Source: an uncultured Nonlabens sp.
Lineage (GTDB): Bacteria; Bacteroidota; Bacteroidia; Flavobacteriales; Flavobacteriaceae
Assembly: GCA_947491755.1 (NCBI GenBank)
Contig: CANLKV010000002.1
Coordinates: 310,001 to 374,000 of the forward strand
Reading direction: 5' to 3'
DNA: 64,000 nt
Part shown: piece after piece, positions 1 through 9,163 of the stretch
How the letters are laid out: each line of letters begins with the position of its first letter
Position numbering within the stretch: the stretch's first letter is position 1
Notes under the pieces: generated by a model
What the model was told of the DNA's origin: nothing
The model's input: the letters and a program-made list of their open reading frames with translations, nothing else
Database searches by the model: none
Program-made: the position numbers and the translations under genes

Positions 1-357
1 AGAACTGGTATTTGTCGCTAGGATGCAATCTGCAGGCGCTTCCTCATCCATTTGTTTAAAAATCTTGAGTTTCAATTCTAGGTTTTCTGTAGCTGCTTCA
101 ACTATAAGATCTGCGCTTTTCACACCGTCTGCGAGACTTGTGAAGGTTTCAATATGATCAAGAGTTTCTGTTTTATCAGCTTCACTTATTTTCTCTCTTG
201 CAATCATGCGATCTAGATTCTTGCTAATCGTCGCAAGTCCTCGATCGATTGCTTCTTGAGAAATATCTACTAGAGACACTCGATAACCAGATTGTGCAAA
301 AGTGTGTGCTATACCGTTACCCATCGTACCGGCACCTATAACTGTTATATTTTTCAT
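1..357 (-). CDS. 3-hydroxybutyryl-CoA dehydrogenase, N-terminal part (cut by window edge)
   Basis: Only the first 119 codons are in the window, starting at the ATG whose complement is at 355-357. The reading frame is open to base 1, so the C-terminal domain lies outside. The N-terminus has the Rossmann dinucleotide motif VIGAGTMGNGIAH, then VSLVDIS at the end of strand 2, and later ADLIVEAATENLELKLKIF and CILATNTSS, all hallmarks of the 3-hydroxyacyl-CoA dehydrogenase NAD-binding domain. The family oxidises (S)-3-hydroxyacyl-CoA with NAD(P) in fatty-acid or butyrate metabolism in the cytoplasm. It lies 59 bp downstream of the Gfo/Idh gene on the same strand and is probably co-transcribed with it. 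Substrate length cannot be decided from this half. Confidence 0.85.
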   Translation of the reverse strand, partial: MKNITVIGAGTMGNGIAHTFAQSGYRVSLVDISQEAIDRGLATISKNLDRMIAREKISEADKTETLDHIETFTSLADGVKSADLIVEAATENLELKLKIFKQMDEEAPADCILATNTSS

Positions 358-416
358 GATATTTTAATTTAGAAAGGACATTTTTTTTTCTGTCAGAATT
401 GCAGAGTGTCCATGAT

Positions 417-1385
417 TTATAATGATTTAAAATTTTCAATGACCCGCATGGCAACATCTAGCGCTGCGGTACCGTCTTCTAGGTTTACGATAGGCCTGCT
501 ATCGTTTTCTATCGCATCTGCAAATGTTTCTAGTTCCATGAGAATAGCGTTGGACTCATTTACATCTGGATTGTCAAAATAAATTTGTTTTTTAATACCC
601 TCAGCATTTTGTAAAATCATGTCAAAATCTCCTGGTACTTCTGGGGCGTCTTTCATGCGCACCACTTCTACTTTTTTAGTCAAAAAGTCTACAGATATGT
701 ATGCGTCACGCTGGAAAAAACGGGCTTTGCGCATTTTTTTAAGGCTTATACGGCTAGCGGTTAAGTTTGCGACGCAGCCATTTTCAAATTCAATTCGCGC
801 ATTTGCAATGTCAGGCGTCTCACTAATGACACTCACTCCACTAGAACTTACAGATTTTACAGGACTTTTTACCACGCTTAAAATAGCGTCAATGTCGTGA
901 ATCATTAAATCCAGAACCACACTTACATCAGTTCCTCTAGGATTAAACTCGGCAAGTCGATGTGTTTCAATGAACATGGGGTTGTCGATGCGATCATGCA
1001 CACTTCTGAAGGCGTCGTTAAAACGCTCCACTTGTCCTACCTGGCCCTTGACATTATGCTTACGCGAAAGCGCAATTAATTCCTCTGCTTGTGCAACGGT
1101 TACCGTTATGGGCTTCTCGATAAATAAATGTTTTCCTGCCTCTAGAACCTTCTTACCAGACTCGTGGTGGTAGGTGGTAGGAGTAACTACATCAATCATA
1201 TCGCAAGCAGCGATCAGGTCATCTGCATTGTCAAAATATGTATATCCCAACTGGCTTTCTAATTCCCGGGAATACTCCTGGTTTGCATCGTAAAAACCTA
1301 CCAGCTCATAACGAGAGGATTGCTGTAAGAGTTTAAGGTGTATTTTTCCTAAATGTCCTGCTCCCAGAACGCCAGCTTTCAACAT
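417..1385 (-). CDS. Gfo/Idh/MocA family NAD(P)-dependent oxidoreductase
   Basis: This 322-aa cytoplasmic protein starts with the Rossmann motif GVLGAGHLGKIH (residues 5-16). It carries the family EKP motif at residues 90-92 (LFIEKPITV) and a DLMIHDIDAIL segment near residue 165 that matches the family's catalytic HxxD region. The C-terminal half is the alpha/beta substrate domain. Members oxidise or reduce sugars, inositols or related polyols, and some are UDP-sugar dehydrogenases. The substrate is not evident here. The codons for ALSRKHN (about 1057-1072 on the + strand) carry a one-base variant of the dispersed palindrome. The gene is followed on the same strand by the hydroxybutyryl-CoA dehydrogenase. 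Confidence 0.9.
   Translation of the reverse strand: MLKAGVLGAGHLGKIHLKLLQQSSRYELVGFYDANQEYSRELESQLGYTYFDNADDLIAACDMIDVVTPTTYHHESGKKVLEAGKHLFIEKPITVTVAQAEELIALSRKHNVKGQVGQVERFNDAFRSVHDRIDNPMFIETHRLAEFNPRGTDVSVVLDLMIHDIDAILSVVKSPVKSVSSSGVSVISETPDIANARIEFENGCVANLTASRISLKKMRKARFFQRDAYISVDFLTKKVEVVRMKDAPEVPGDFDMILQNAEGIKKQIYFDNPDVNESNAILMELETFADAIENDSRPIVNLEDGTAALDVAMRVIENFKSL
1057..1072. repeat. Dispersed palindrome, variant copy inside the Gfo/Idh gene
   Basis: The + strand reads TGCTTACGCGAAAGCG. This is the family 16-mer with T to A at position 6 and a changed first base. On the coding (minus) strand it is read in the LSRK frame. Confidence 0.6.
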
Positions 1386-1567
1386 ATTGCTTGTGTTTCC
1401 TACAAAAGTAGGGATTTAATGGTGGTTTTTCTCATCATTATTTTAAAGCTTTTTACTGTGAATAATTGGTGTGATTAATTGCAGATCGATTTAAAGATTT
1501 TGTATCAAATCATTTTACTTTTGCCATTATCAAAGACGATTTTATACATAAAGGAAAGCGCCGCCAT

Positions 1568-2170
1568 TTGATGCAATTGATGCGGGATAAAGGTATACGC
1601 GACAGTCGTGTGCTAGAGGCTGTTAATACCGTGCCTAGACACTTGTTTTTAGACAGTTCTTTCCTAGAGCATGCCTATCAAAACAAGGCATTTCCGATAG
1701 GTGCAGATCAAACGATTTCTCATCCGTACACGGTGGCATTCCAGAGCGAATTGCTACAGGCACAGCCAGGTGATAAAATCCTAGAAATAGGAACGGGCAG
1801 CGGGTATCAATGTGCCGTGCTACTGGAGATGAAATTACAAGTCTATACGATAGAAAGGCAGAATGAGCTTTTCAAGAAAACAACCACATTGTTTAAGAAA
1901 CTGAGGTACCGACCACGCAAATTTGTATTTGGAGACGGCTACTTAGGCTTGCCAGACGAGGCTCCTTTCGATGGGATTATCGTGACTTGTGGCGCGCCAG
2001 AAATACCCCAGCGTTTACTCCATCAACTTAAGGTAGGAGGTAGGCTAGTAATACCAGTAGGCAGTGAGGCTCAAGTAATGACTCTAGTGGTGCGCGAGAG
2101 CGCGACCAGCTTTGTTAAAACCACCTATGGAGAGTTTAAATTCGTCCCGTTTTTAGGAGGTAAGGAATAG
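1568..2170 (+). CDS. pcm: Protein-L-isoaspartate O-methyltransferase
   Basis: SAM-dependent cytoplasmic repair enzyme that methylates isoaspartyl residues in damaged proteins. Visible features are the SAM-binding motif KILEIGTGSGYQC, the upstream PYTVAFQSELLQ segment and APFDGIIVTCGAPEIPQRLLHQLKVGGRLVIPVG, all typical of the family. The annotated start is the first ordinary start codon (TTG at 1568, followed by ATG at 1571). The frame is open back to 1475, and codons 1529-1567 translate to IKDDFIHKGKRRH, which looks like the usual N-terminus MKDxFxHKGKR of this family. The true start may therefore be the ATC at 1529 or ATT at 1526, adding about 13 residues. Divergent from the Gfo/Idh gene and convergent with the acylase gene. 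Confidence 0.92.
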   Translation: MMQLMRDKGIRDSRVLEAVNTVPRHLFLDSSFLEHAYQNKAFPIGADQTISHPYTVAFQSELLQAQPGDKILEIGTGSGYQCAVLLEMKLQVYTIERQNELFKKTTTLFKKLRYRPRKFVFGDGYLGLPDEAPFDGIIVTCGAPEIPQRLLHQLKVGGRLVIPVGSEAQVMTLVVRESATSFVKTTYGEFKFVPFLGGKE

Positions 2171-2262
2171 CAAGGTCCTTGACCTGTCAGGTGTTATCAA
2201 TCTGATCGCTATGCCTGCTCAAATAGGCTTATGCAAATTACCTATTTTACTTCATGTCAACA

Positions 2263-4440
2263 TTACTTCTTTTCACCAGGATGGTATTTTGAAGTGGCTC
2301 GAGCCTCGACATCCTCTTTATAATAGGCCACGTCTTTAAAATTACCCTCTGCATAGGCTTGTGCTTGATCATCAAAATGGGGCGATGCAGGATCACCGCT
2401 TTGACCACCTGCAAGTAAAGATTTTGCAACCACTTTATCGCCAAATTCTACTACGGCAACAAAACTGTTGCCAGAAGTCCCATACTGTCGTTTTGTATCC
2501 TTGCCAAATTTTGTTCCATAGGATGCAAGCGCGCCCCAGAATCCAGAGGCCATTCCTATAGGAAGGCTAGGTTTTGCATCATCAAAAACCTGCTGGATAG
2601 AACCATCATTACGCTGGTAGCGATTAAATTCTCCCCAGGGAGTTTGCCAGCTGCCAAAATCGCTTTCTAGTTTCTCAACGGCAGTTGCAAAAACCTCTAG
2701 TCGTTCTGCTGCAGGAGCAGTGATAGTCATATAGTCAAATGCGCCAAAGGTAGTACCTGCTGGATTCTCAATCTTACCAGATCTATAGTAAGCATATAAA
2801 TAGAATTGAGTAAGTGTCATTGCAACAGAGCTTTCTGAGACTCGATAATCCCAGTTTTTTAAGACGTTTAAGGCATCTGCAATTTTAGGATCATTAATAC
2901 TTGAGTTTTCTGTCGCGTCAAGAAGCCCTTTTATCAGAATCTCTGCTCCGGGTAAATAGGTGTCGTAAGCCAAATCAATTAAGGAATCTAGAGTCAAATT
3001 TTCTGCTTCGGTAAGCAGTGGGATGGCGTGCATTCCTCTAAAGTTTTCTGGAAAAGAAGTCATATACGCAGGATAGTCTTCTTTTTTTGGGCTGTATTGT
3101 GCGGCACTAGTAAATGGGGTCGAGTTGCAGTTTTGAATCCACCCATTAGGTGGGTTCAATACCATTATATTCTCTTCCAGTTCGTGCAGCCCGTTCCAAT
3201 CTGTAGCTGAATTACTGCCATCGACTGGTTTTGTATAATCATAATCTTCATTGCGTTTAGGAATGAAGTTCCCATGATAATAGGCTATAGTTCCATCAGC
3301 ATCTGCGTATACTGTATTGTTAGAAGAGTTGGTGCGTATGTCCATCATTTCATAAAACTCTGCATGATTGGATTTTTTAGTTCTGGTAAAAGATTGCTCC
3401 AGTGCCTTTACAGGGCTCCACATTAAGGCGGTAGATACCCATTTATCATTATTTGCATGCGTTACAGGCCCATGGTGGGTGCGATAGATGGTAAATGTTC
3501 TATCCTTAATGCTATCCCCTTGTTTATAAGAAAGCGTCACGTCTAGCGAATCTATGGGTCGCAGTTGATCGCCATACTTGTAGGATCGTCCTTGTTTTGT
3601 GTTTATGATAGTCTCTTCAAATTCGTCTATAATGTCTGTACCGGTAGAGGTGTGCATCCATCCCGTCTTTTCATTAAATCCTTGATAGACAAAAAACTGG
3701 CCCCAGGTAACTGCGCCATAAGCGTTTAAGCCTTCCTCACTTACCACATGAACTTCTCCTCTGAAATAAAAAGAAGTATGCGGATTGATCAGTAACATAG
3801 CATTTCCAGATTTAGTTTTTGATCCAGCAATAGCAAAGCCATTAGAGCCGCGAGGTTCATCATCTGCAATACGCAGGAGTCCTTCATTTACAGCTAGCAT
3901 TTGTTGCGGATCGCCGTAAAAATCTTTGATCTTTTTTGTAGAAACTCGCTCAATATCGCCACCTATCGACCCCTCACTAAAATACATGGGCATCCATGGC
4001 TCAAATCGAGTAAGTAGCTGGGGTTGTACCTCTGGATGTGTCTTTAAATAATAGTTGACCCCATCTGCAAAGGCGATACACAGTTCTTGCAACCAGGCTG
4101 GGGCGTTATTGTAATGCTCTATGGCTTCTTCTTGAGTCATGTAAAGGTTGGCCCTCAAATCGCTGTAGAGCGATTTCTCACCTTCTACCTGGGCAAGTCT
4201 GCCCGTCGCCCAGATATAATTTCTTTCTACTCGATTAAAATCATCCTCACATTGAGCATATAGAAGTCCAAAAACAGCGTCGGCATCAGTTTTTCCATAA
4301 ATATGTGGCACGCCATAATCATCTCGAATAATCTCTACACTGGCCGCACGTTGTTCCCAGCGTTGCTCTTCACTTAGAGAAGTTTCAGTTTTACAAGCGG
4401 TTAAGGCAATAAGCAGCAGTAAGACAAGAAATCGGTTCAT
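2263..4440 (-). CDS. Penicillin acylase family protein, predicted lipoprotein
   Basis: A 725-aa N-terminal-nucleophile hydrolase. The first 16 residues form a lipoprotein signal ending in the lipobox LTAC (Cys16), so the protein is probably periplasmic or outer-membrane anchored. RDDYGVPHIYGKTDADAVFGLLYAQCEDDF at about 39-68 is the family N-terminal block. RGSNGFAIAGSKT places the autocatalytic nucleophile at Ser199, with GNAMLLINPH after it. The family cleaves amides, including penicillins, N-acyl-homoserine lactones and other acyl-amino compounds. The substrate cannot be read from sequence. The sodium:solute symporter gene lies upstream on the same strand, with a 174-bp spacer holding a dispersed palindrome. 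Confidence 0.88.
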   Translation of the reverse strand: MNRFLVLLLLIALTACKTETSLSEEQRWEQRAASVEIIRDDYGVPHIYGKTDADAVFGLLYAQCEDDFNRVERNYIWATGRLAQVEGEKSLYSDLRANLYMTQEEAIEHYNNAPAWLQELCIAFADGVNYYLKTHPEVQPQLLTRFEPWMPMYFSEGSIGGDIERVSTKKIKDFYGDPQQMLAVNEGLLRIADDEPRGSNGFAIAGSKTKSGNAMLLINPHTSFYFRGEVHVVSEEGLNAYGAVTWGQFFVYQGFNEKTGWMHTSTGTDIIDEFEETIINTKQGRSYKYGDQLRPIDSLDVTLSYKQGDSIKDRTFTIYRTHHGPVTHANNDKWVSTALMWSPVKALEQSFTRTKKSNHAEFYEMMDIRTNSSNNTVYADADGTIAYYHGNFIPKRNEDYDYTKPVDGSNSATDWNGLHELEENIMVLNPPNGWIQNCNSTPFTSAAQYSPKKEDYPAYMTSFPENFRGMHAIPLLTEAENLTLDSLIDLAYDTYLPGAEILIKGLLDATENSSINDPKIADALNVLKNWDYRVSESSVAMTLTQFYLYAYYRSGKIENPAGTTFGAFDYMTITAPAAERLEVFATAVEKLESDFGSWQTPWGEFNRYQRNDGSIQQVFDDAKPSLPIGMASGFWGALASYGTKFGKDTKRQYGTSGNSFVAVVEFGDKVVAKSLLAGGQSGDPASPHFDDQAQAYAEGNFKDVAYYKEDVEARATSKYHPGEKK

Positions 4441-4584
4441 AGATGGATGATTTATATAATTGTTGGTATGATTAAAGGCGATGTATTTCGTTTGCTCTTT
4501 CTGATTTAAAAATAGAGATAATCTTGCAAACAGGATGGTTTGTGATTTTATGTCAGTTAATATTGATGTTGTTGTGGGTGACCT

Positions 4585-4600
4585 CGCTTTCGCGAAAGCG
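4585..4600. repeat. Dispersed 16-bp palindrome, perfect intergenic copy
   Basis: CGCTTTCGCGAAAGCG lies in the 174-bp gap between the symporter end and the acylase start, about 145 bp upstream of the acylase gene. Nothing else is recognisable in the gap. Confidence 0.9.
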
Positions 4601-4614
4601 TAATTACCACATCT

Positions 4615-6345
4615 TTAAAACAGTTTTTTACGCATCGCAAAAATTCCAATACTACACATAGCAAAAACCAACAGGAGCGTACATCCTAGCCATAACTGGC
4701 CGTATAGCATCTTGCCGATTGCAAATAACAAACTGTACACCCCTGAAACACCTAATAAAAAGGCGATGGTTTTGTACTGAAAATTGTGAAACTTTGACTC
4801 GCTTCCAAAAATAGCAGCATTGAAACGTTCCAGCGTTTGTTTGCTGCTAGGCACGGTAAGAAAAGTCACCGTGAGCCATGCTATACTGGTAATGAGAACA
4901 TTAATACATATTTTTTCATAGCTAGCGATATCTTCAAATAATAGCCCGTCCAGTCTGGTATTGATAAAAAAGAGAAGTGCCATACAAAAAGAGACAACCA
5001 TAGCCGTAATCTCTGACCACGGATTTATGCGATACCAGAACCAGCGTAGGATAAAAAGCAAACCAGAGCCGGCTCCTATTTGAATTACTAGATCAAAAGC
5101 ATCTTTTGCCTCTTCCAGAATTAACGATAACAGGCCTGCTATTACCATGAGAATAATGATAGAGATGCGTCCTGTGATTACCTTTTGGGATTCTGTAGCG
5201 GTAGGGTTGATAAAACGGGTGTAAAAGTCGTTTACAATATAACTGCTACCCCAGTTAAGGTGCGTGGAGATCGTACTCATAAAAGCAGCAACTAGTGATG
5301 TTACCACAAGACCCAAAAGGCCGGCTGGTAAAAAAGTGAGCATGGCAGGATAGCTCAAGTCATTCTTAATAAATTGGCTTTCTAAACCAGGAAAAGCAGT
5401 AGCTAGAGCCTCTAGATTAGGATAAATGATAAGAGAAGCAAGGCCTATTATGATCCAGGGCCATGGTCGCAGGGCATAATGCGCTAGATTAAAAAACAGC
5501 ACTGCTGCGGTAGCATTTTTTTCATCTTTTGCAGCTAGCATACGCTGGGCAACGTAGCCGCCACCACCAGGCTCTGCACCTGGATACCAGGTACTCCACC
5601 ACTGTACGGCAATAGGAATGATAAAAATACCTAGAACCAGGTCTGTGTTTGAAAAATCTGGAAGTAGATATATTTTATCGACAACATTAGGGTGTGCGAT
5701 AAGCTGTTGCAATCCATTTATTTGTGGTAGATCTAGAATGTACCATGTTGCCCAGATAGAACCCACCATTGCGATAATAAATTGAATGAAATCAGTAATT
5801 AAAACGCCTTTAAGACCACCTAGCATGGAGTAAGCCACAGTTACAATGCTGGCAATAATAAGAGTGCGGCCAGCTGTAAAACCAAACATCACGTGACCTA
5901 TTTTAATAGCAGCGAGACATACAGTACCCATAATAATTACATTGAAGACCACGCCTAGATATATGGCTCTAAAACCACGCAAGAATGCAGCGCTTTTACC
6001 ATCATAACGCAATTCATAAAACTCTAGGTCTGTTGTGATACCACTGCGGCGCCACAATCGAGCGTAAAAAAAAACAGTAAGCATACCGGTTAATAGGAAA
6101 GCCCACCATTCCCAATTACCAGCCACGCCTGTAGTACGTACAATTCCAGCAACCAGATTAGGCGTATCTGCTGCAAAGGTTGTGGCTACCATTGATACGC
6201 CTAGTAACCACCACGGCATGTTGCGACCGGATAGAAAAAAAGAGTCTGCATTTTTAGAACTGCTGCGAGATACAACAATTCCTACCACGAGAGAAATTGT
6301 AAAAAAACTGATGATAATTAAAAAGTCGATCGTTTCTAGGACCAT
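4615..6345 (-). CDS. Sodium:solute symporter (SSS family)
   Basis: A 576-aa inner-membrane protein with about 13 hydrophobic segments. The N-terminus IDFLIIISFFTISLVVGIVVSR is followed by ADSFFLSGRNMPWWLLGVSMVATTFAADTPN, the typical SSS segment after TM1, and later GGLKGVLITDFIQFIIAMVGS and FMSTISTHLNWGSSYIVNDFY, which are conserved family signatures. It would import an unidentified solute with Na+. The C-terminal extension with additional membrane spans resembles long Bacteroidota members. The neighbouring acylase gene on the same strand suggests uptake of an acylase product, but this is inference only. Confidence 0.9.
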   Translation of the reverse strand: MVLETIDFLIIISFFTISLVVGIVVSRSSSKNADSFFLSGRNMPWWLLGVSMVATTFAADTPNLVAGIVRTTGVAGNWEWWAFLLTGMLTVFFYARLWRRSGITTDLEFYELRYDGKSAAFLRGFRAIYLGVVFNVIIMGTVCLAAIKIGHVMFGFTAGRTLIIASIVTVAYSMLGGLKGVLITDFIQFIIAMVGSIWATWYILDLPQINGLQQLIAHPNVVDKIYLLPDFSNTDLVLGIFIIPIAVQWWSTWYPGAEPGGGGYVAQRMLAAKDEKNATAAVLFFNLAHYALRPWPWIIIGLASLIIYPNLEALATAFPGLESQFIKNDLSYPAMLTFLPAGLLGLVVTSLVAAFMSTISTHLNWGSSYIVNDFYTRFINPTATESQKVITGRISIIILMVIAGLLSLILEEAKDAFDLVIQIGAGSGLLFILRWFWYRINPWSEITAMVVSFCMALLFFINTRLDGLLFEDIASYEKICINVLITSIAWLTVTFLTVPSSKQTLERFNAAIFGSESKFHNFQYKTIAFLLGVSGVYSLLFAIGKMLYGQLWLGCTLLLVFAMCSIGIFAMRKKLF

Positions 6346-6463
6346 GTAAATTAAAGTTATTAACGAAAACGTTTTAGTTTCTACTGATCGCTAAATATAA
6401 TTTAAATCAGTACGCAGCTAGAAGATTCTTTAATAGATTAGCAATTATTATCAAAAATTGAGA

Positions 6464-7450
6464 ATGAGTAACAAAATACGCAAGATAGGAGTAATGACGT
6501 CTGGCGGTGACTCTCCAGGAATGAATGCAGCCATACGGTCTGTAGTACGTACCTGTGCTTTTCACCAGATGGATTGTGTAGGCATTTACCGTGGTTATCA
6601 GGGTCTAATAGAGGGCGATTTTAAGGTAATGGATGCGCGCAGCGTTAACAATATTATTAATAAAGGAGGTACTATTCTTAAAAGTGCTAGGTCCAAAGAT
6701 TTTAGAACAAAAGAAGGTCGAGATATAGCTTATAAAAATGCTATTAAAGAAGGTCTAGACGCACTTGTGGTTATAGGAGGTGATGGGAGTTTTACAGGTG
6801 CGATGATATTTTCTGAAGAGAATGATTTTCCTGTTATGGGAATTCCTGGAACTATTGACAATGATATTTATGGCACCTCGTCTACTTTAGGTTACGATAC
6901 CGCACTTAATACAGTGGTGGAAGCGATAGACAAAATACGCGATACAGCTAGCTCCCATAACCGTTTGTTTTTTGTAGAGGTAATGGGTCGTGATGTAGGG
7001 AATATAGCCTTAAATGCAGGAGTAGGAGCAGGCGCCGAAGAAATTCTTATTCCTGAAGAGAATCTAGGAAAAGATCGCTTGCTGGAAAGTCTCAAACGCA
7101 GTCGCGCATCTGGGAAATCTTCTAGTATCGTCGTTGTGGCCGAAGGTGATAAAACAGGTGATAATGTTTTTGAACTTAAAGATTATGTAGAGGCAAACCT
7201 GCCCGAGTATGAAGTACGAGTTTCTGTACTGGGACATATGCAGCGTGGTGGCTCACCATCTTGTTGGGACCGTGTACTTGCCAGTCGTATGGGAGTAAAG
7301 GCAGTAGAAAGTCTTATGGAAGGTCGGTCTAATATGATGGTGGGTATACGAGATACACAAATCGTTCTATGTCCGCTTGATCAAGCTGTAAAAGGCAAGA
7401 CAGATATAGATGTCGAGCTTATACGTGTGAGTGATATCATGACTACTTGA
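6464..7450 (+). CDS. pfkA: 6-phosphofructokinase, ATP-dependent
   Basis: Cytoplasmic glycolytic enzyme converting fructose 6-phosphate to fructose 1,6-bisphosphate. I start at ATG 6464 (328 aa). An in-frame TTG lies two codons upstream. Motifs are GVMTSGGDSPGMNAAIR (ATP site), VVIGGDGSFTGA, GIPGTIDNDIYGTSSTLGYDTAL with the catalytic TIDND Asp, FVEVMGRDVGNIAL, and VSVLGHMQRGGSPSCWDRVLA, which is the PFK signature. Length matches the bacterial type. The stop overlaps the start of the next gene (TGATG). It lies in a row with a GNAT gene, gap and a BadF-type kinase. Confidence 0.97.
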   Translation: MSNKIRKIGVMTSGGDSPGMNAAIRSVVRTCAFHQMDCVGIYRGYQGLIEGDFKVMDARSVNNIINKGGTILKSARSKDFRTKEGRDIAYKNAIKEGLDALVVIGGDGSFTGAMIFSEENDFPVMGIPGTIDNDIYGTSSTLGYDTALNTVVEAIDKIRDTASSHNRLFFVEVMGRDVGNIALNAGVGAGAEEILIPEENLGKDRLLESLKRSRASGKSSSIVVVAEGDKTGDNVFELKDYVEANLPEYEVRVSVLGHMQRGGSPSCWDRVLASRMGVKAVESLMEGRSNMMVGIRDTQIVLCPLDQAVKGKTDIDVELIRVSDIMTT

Positions 7451-7899
7451 TGATGGATTGTAGGCGTGCATCTATGGAGGATCTGGACCCGTTATCGATT
7501 CTATTTGATCAATATCGTGTCTTTTATGACCAACCCTCAAATATAGATGTGGCCAGATATTTTTTAAAAGAGCGTTTACAACAACAGGAGGCTGTAATTT
7601 TTGTAGCTCAAATAAAGGATCAATTAGTAGGTTTTACGCAATGCTACCCCTCATTTTCCTCGGTACGCTTGTGCCGCATGTGGTTATTAAATGATCTTTA
7701 TGTCAAAAAATCATACAGAGGTCGCGGTATAGGGAAAAACTTGATAGAAAAGGCTAAACAATTAGCATTAGAAACAAATGCTGGAGGTCTTTATTTAGAA
7801 ACTGAAAAAACGAATGATATAGGAAACCAGTTATATCCCACTACTGGTTTTGTAAAGAACGAAAGTTCTAATTTTTATGAGTGGGTATCAGAAAAATAA
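7450..7899 (+). CDS. GNAT family N-acetyltransferase
   Basis: A small GNAT-fold acetyltransferase of about 149 aa. The start is ATG 7450 or ATG 7453, the first overlapping the pfkA stop, so translation is probably coupled. WLLNDLYVKKSYRGRGIGKNLIEKAKQLA is the acetyl-CoA-binding motif A (R/Q-x-x-G-x-G), followed by GGLYLETEKTNDIGNQLYPTTGFVKNESSNFYEW, a typical motif B ending. The acceptor substrate is unknown. It sits between pfkA and gap but nothing in the sequence ties it to glycolysis. Confidence 0.85.
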   Translation: MMDCRRASMEDLDPLSILFDQYRVFYDQPSNIDVARYFLKERLQQQEAVIFVAQIKDQLVGFTQCYPSFSSVRLCRMWLLNDLYVKKSYRGRGIGKNLIEKAKQLALETNAGGLYLETEKTNDIGNQLYPTTGFVKNESSNFYEWVSEK

Positions 7900-7944
7900 T
7901 AAGTTACGCCGGCTGGTAGTCGGTATCATTTTAAATTAAATATT

Positions 7945-8949
7945 ATGAGCAATAAATTAAAATTAGGAATCAACGGTTTTGGACGCATCGGTCGTATTGT
8001 TTTTAGAGCAACTCTAGAGCGTGAGAATGTAGAGGTAGTAGCAATAAACGATCTAGTTGATGTGGATCAACTTGCCTATTTGTTAGAGTACGATTCTGTT
8101 CACGGTCGTTATGGCGGTACGATCGAGGTAAAAGATGGTAACCTAATCATAGACGGTGTAGAGGTACGTGTCACAGCAGAACGTGATCCTAAAAACCTAA
8201 AGTGGGACGAGGTAGGCGTTGATGTTGTGGCAGATTGTACTGGTATTTTTACAGATCTTGATACGGCGCAAGCACATATTGATGCTGGCGCAAAAAAAGT
8301 AGTAATATCTGCACCATCAAAAACAGCTCCTATGTTTGTAATGGGCGTTAATGACAACGAGTTGACAGCAGATCACAAGATCGTGTCAAATGCCTCTTGT
8401 ACAACCAACTGTCTGGCGCCTATGGCAAAGATACTTGATGAAAACTTTGGCATAGAAGAGGCCTTAATGACCACCATACATGCAGCTACTGCAACACAAG
8501 CTACTGTAGATGGTCCTAGTAAGAAAAACTACCGTCTAGGGCGCAGCGCATTAAATAACATCATACCTTCTACAACGGGAGCTGCCGTTGCCGTTACAAA
8601 GGTTATCCCAGCACTTAAAGGAAAATTGACGGGTATGGCCTTTAGAGTACCTACGGCAGATGTTTCTGTGGTAGATCTTACCGTTAAACTTTCAAAAGAT
8701 ACCTCTTTGGAAGAGATCAATTCCGCTTTCGCGAAAGCGGCATCTGGACACATGAAAGGAGTGGTAGGATATACAGAAGAAGCGGTAGTCTCTCAAGACT
8801 TTGTGAGCGACAGTCGCACTAGTATTTATGATGCTAGCGCAGCGATAGAACTTAATCCTAGCTTTTACAAACTTGTAAGCTGGTACGATAATGAGTTCGG
8901 TTATTCTAGCAAACTAGTTGATCTAGCAGAAAAAATAAACGCGCTATAA
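7945..8949 (+). CDS. gap: Glyceraldehyde-3-phosphate dehydrogenase, type I
   Basis: A 334-aa cytoplasmic enzyme making 1,3-bisphosphoglycerate from glyceraldehyde 3-phosphate with NAD and phosphate. [16 protein letters not shown] is the Rossmann motif. [17 protein letters not shown] holds the catalytic Cys, [17 protein letters not shown] contains the family's catalytic His region, and [16 protein letters not shown] ends the protein. The segment SAFAKAA in the C-terminal half is encoded by a perfect copy of the dispersed palindrome (8724-8739). From memory of other GAPDHs the segment aligns without a gap, so the palindrome replaces, rather than interrupts, an ordinary helix. Confidence 0.97.
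   Translation: MSNKLKLGINGFGRIGRIVFRATLERENVEVVAINDLVDVDQLAYLLEYDSVHGRYGGTIEVKDGNLIIDGVEVRVTAERDPKNLKWDEVGVDVVADCTGIFTDLDTAQAHIDAGAKKVVISAPSKTAPMFVMGVNDNELTADHKIVSNASCTTNCLAPMAKILDENFGIEEALMTTIHAATATQATVDGPSKKNYRLGRSALNNIIPSTTGAAVAVTKVIPALKGKLTGMAFRVPTADVSVVDLTVKLSKDTSLEEINSAFAKAASGHMKGVVGYTEEAVVSQDFVSDSRTSIYDASAAIELNPSFYKLVSWYDNEFGYSSKLVDLAEKINAL
8724..8739. repeat. Dispersed 16-bp palindrome, perfect copy inside gap
   Basis: CGCTTTCGCGAAAGCG, extended by one matched C/G pair on each side (8723-8740), is read as AFAKA within gap. Confidence 0.9.
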
Positions 8950-9163
8950 TTTTTAAGACAATTAATCTTTAAAAAGCTTTGTTACTAGGTACTTAAGGAT
9001 GGTGCGTTTAATGAAATTGTTGATGAGTATATTCTAGATATCGACCGGTCGCACTTGCAACTGGCACGAATGAAAACTCCAATACCAATTTCATTAGATG
9101 CGCCATTTTTTATATCTGGAGCTGATTAGCTTTTTGTATATTGAAACCAACTAAAACATCACT

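Noticed and set aside
8950..9163. A pseudogene remnant between gap and the BadF-type gene
   Set aside because: No frame shows a recognisable protein fragment; the stretch is treated as empty intergenic DNA.
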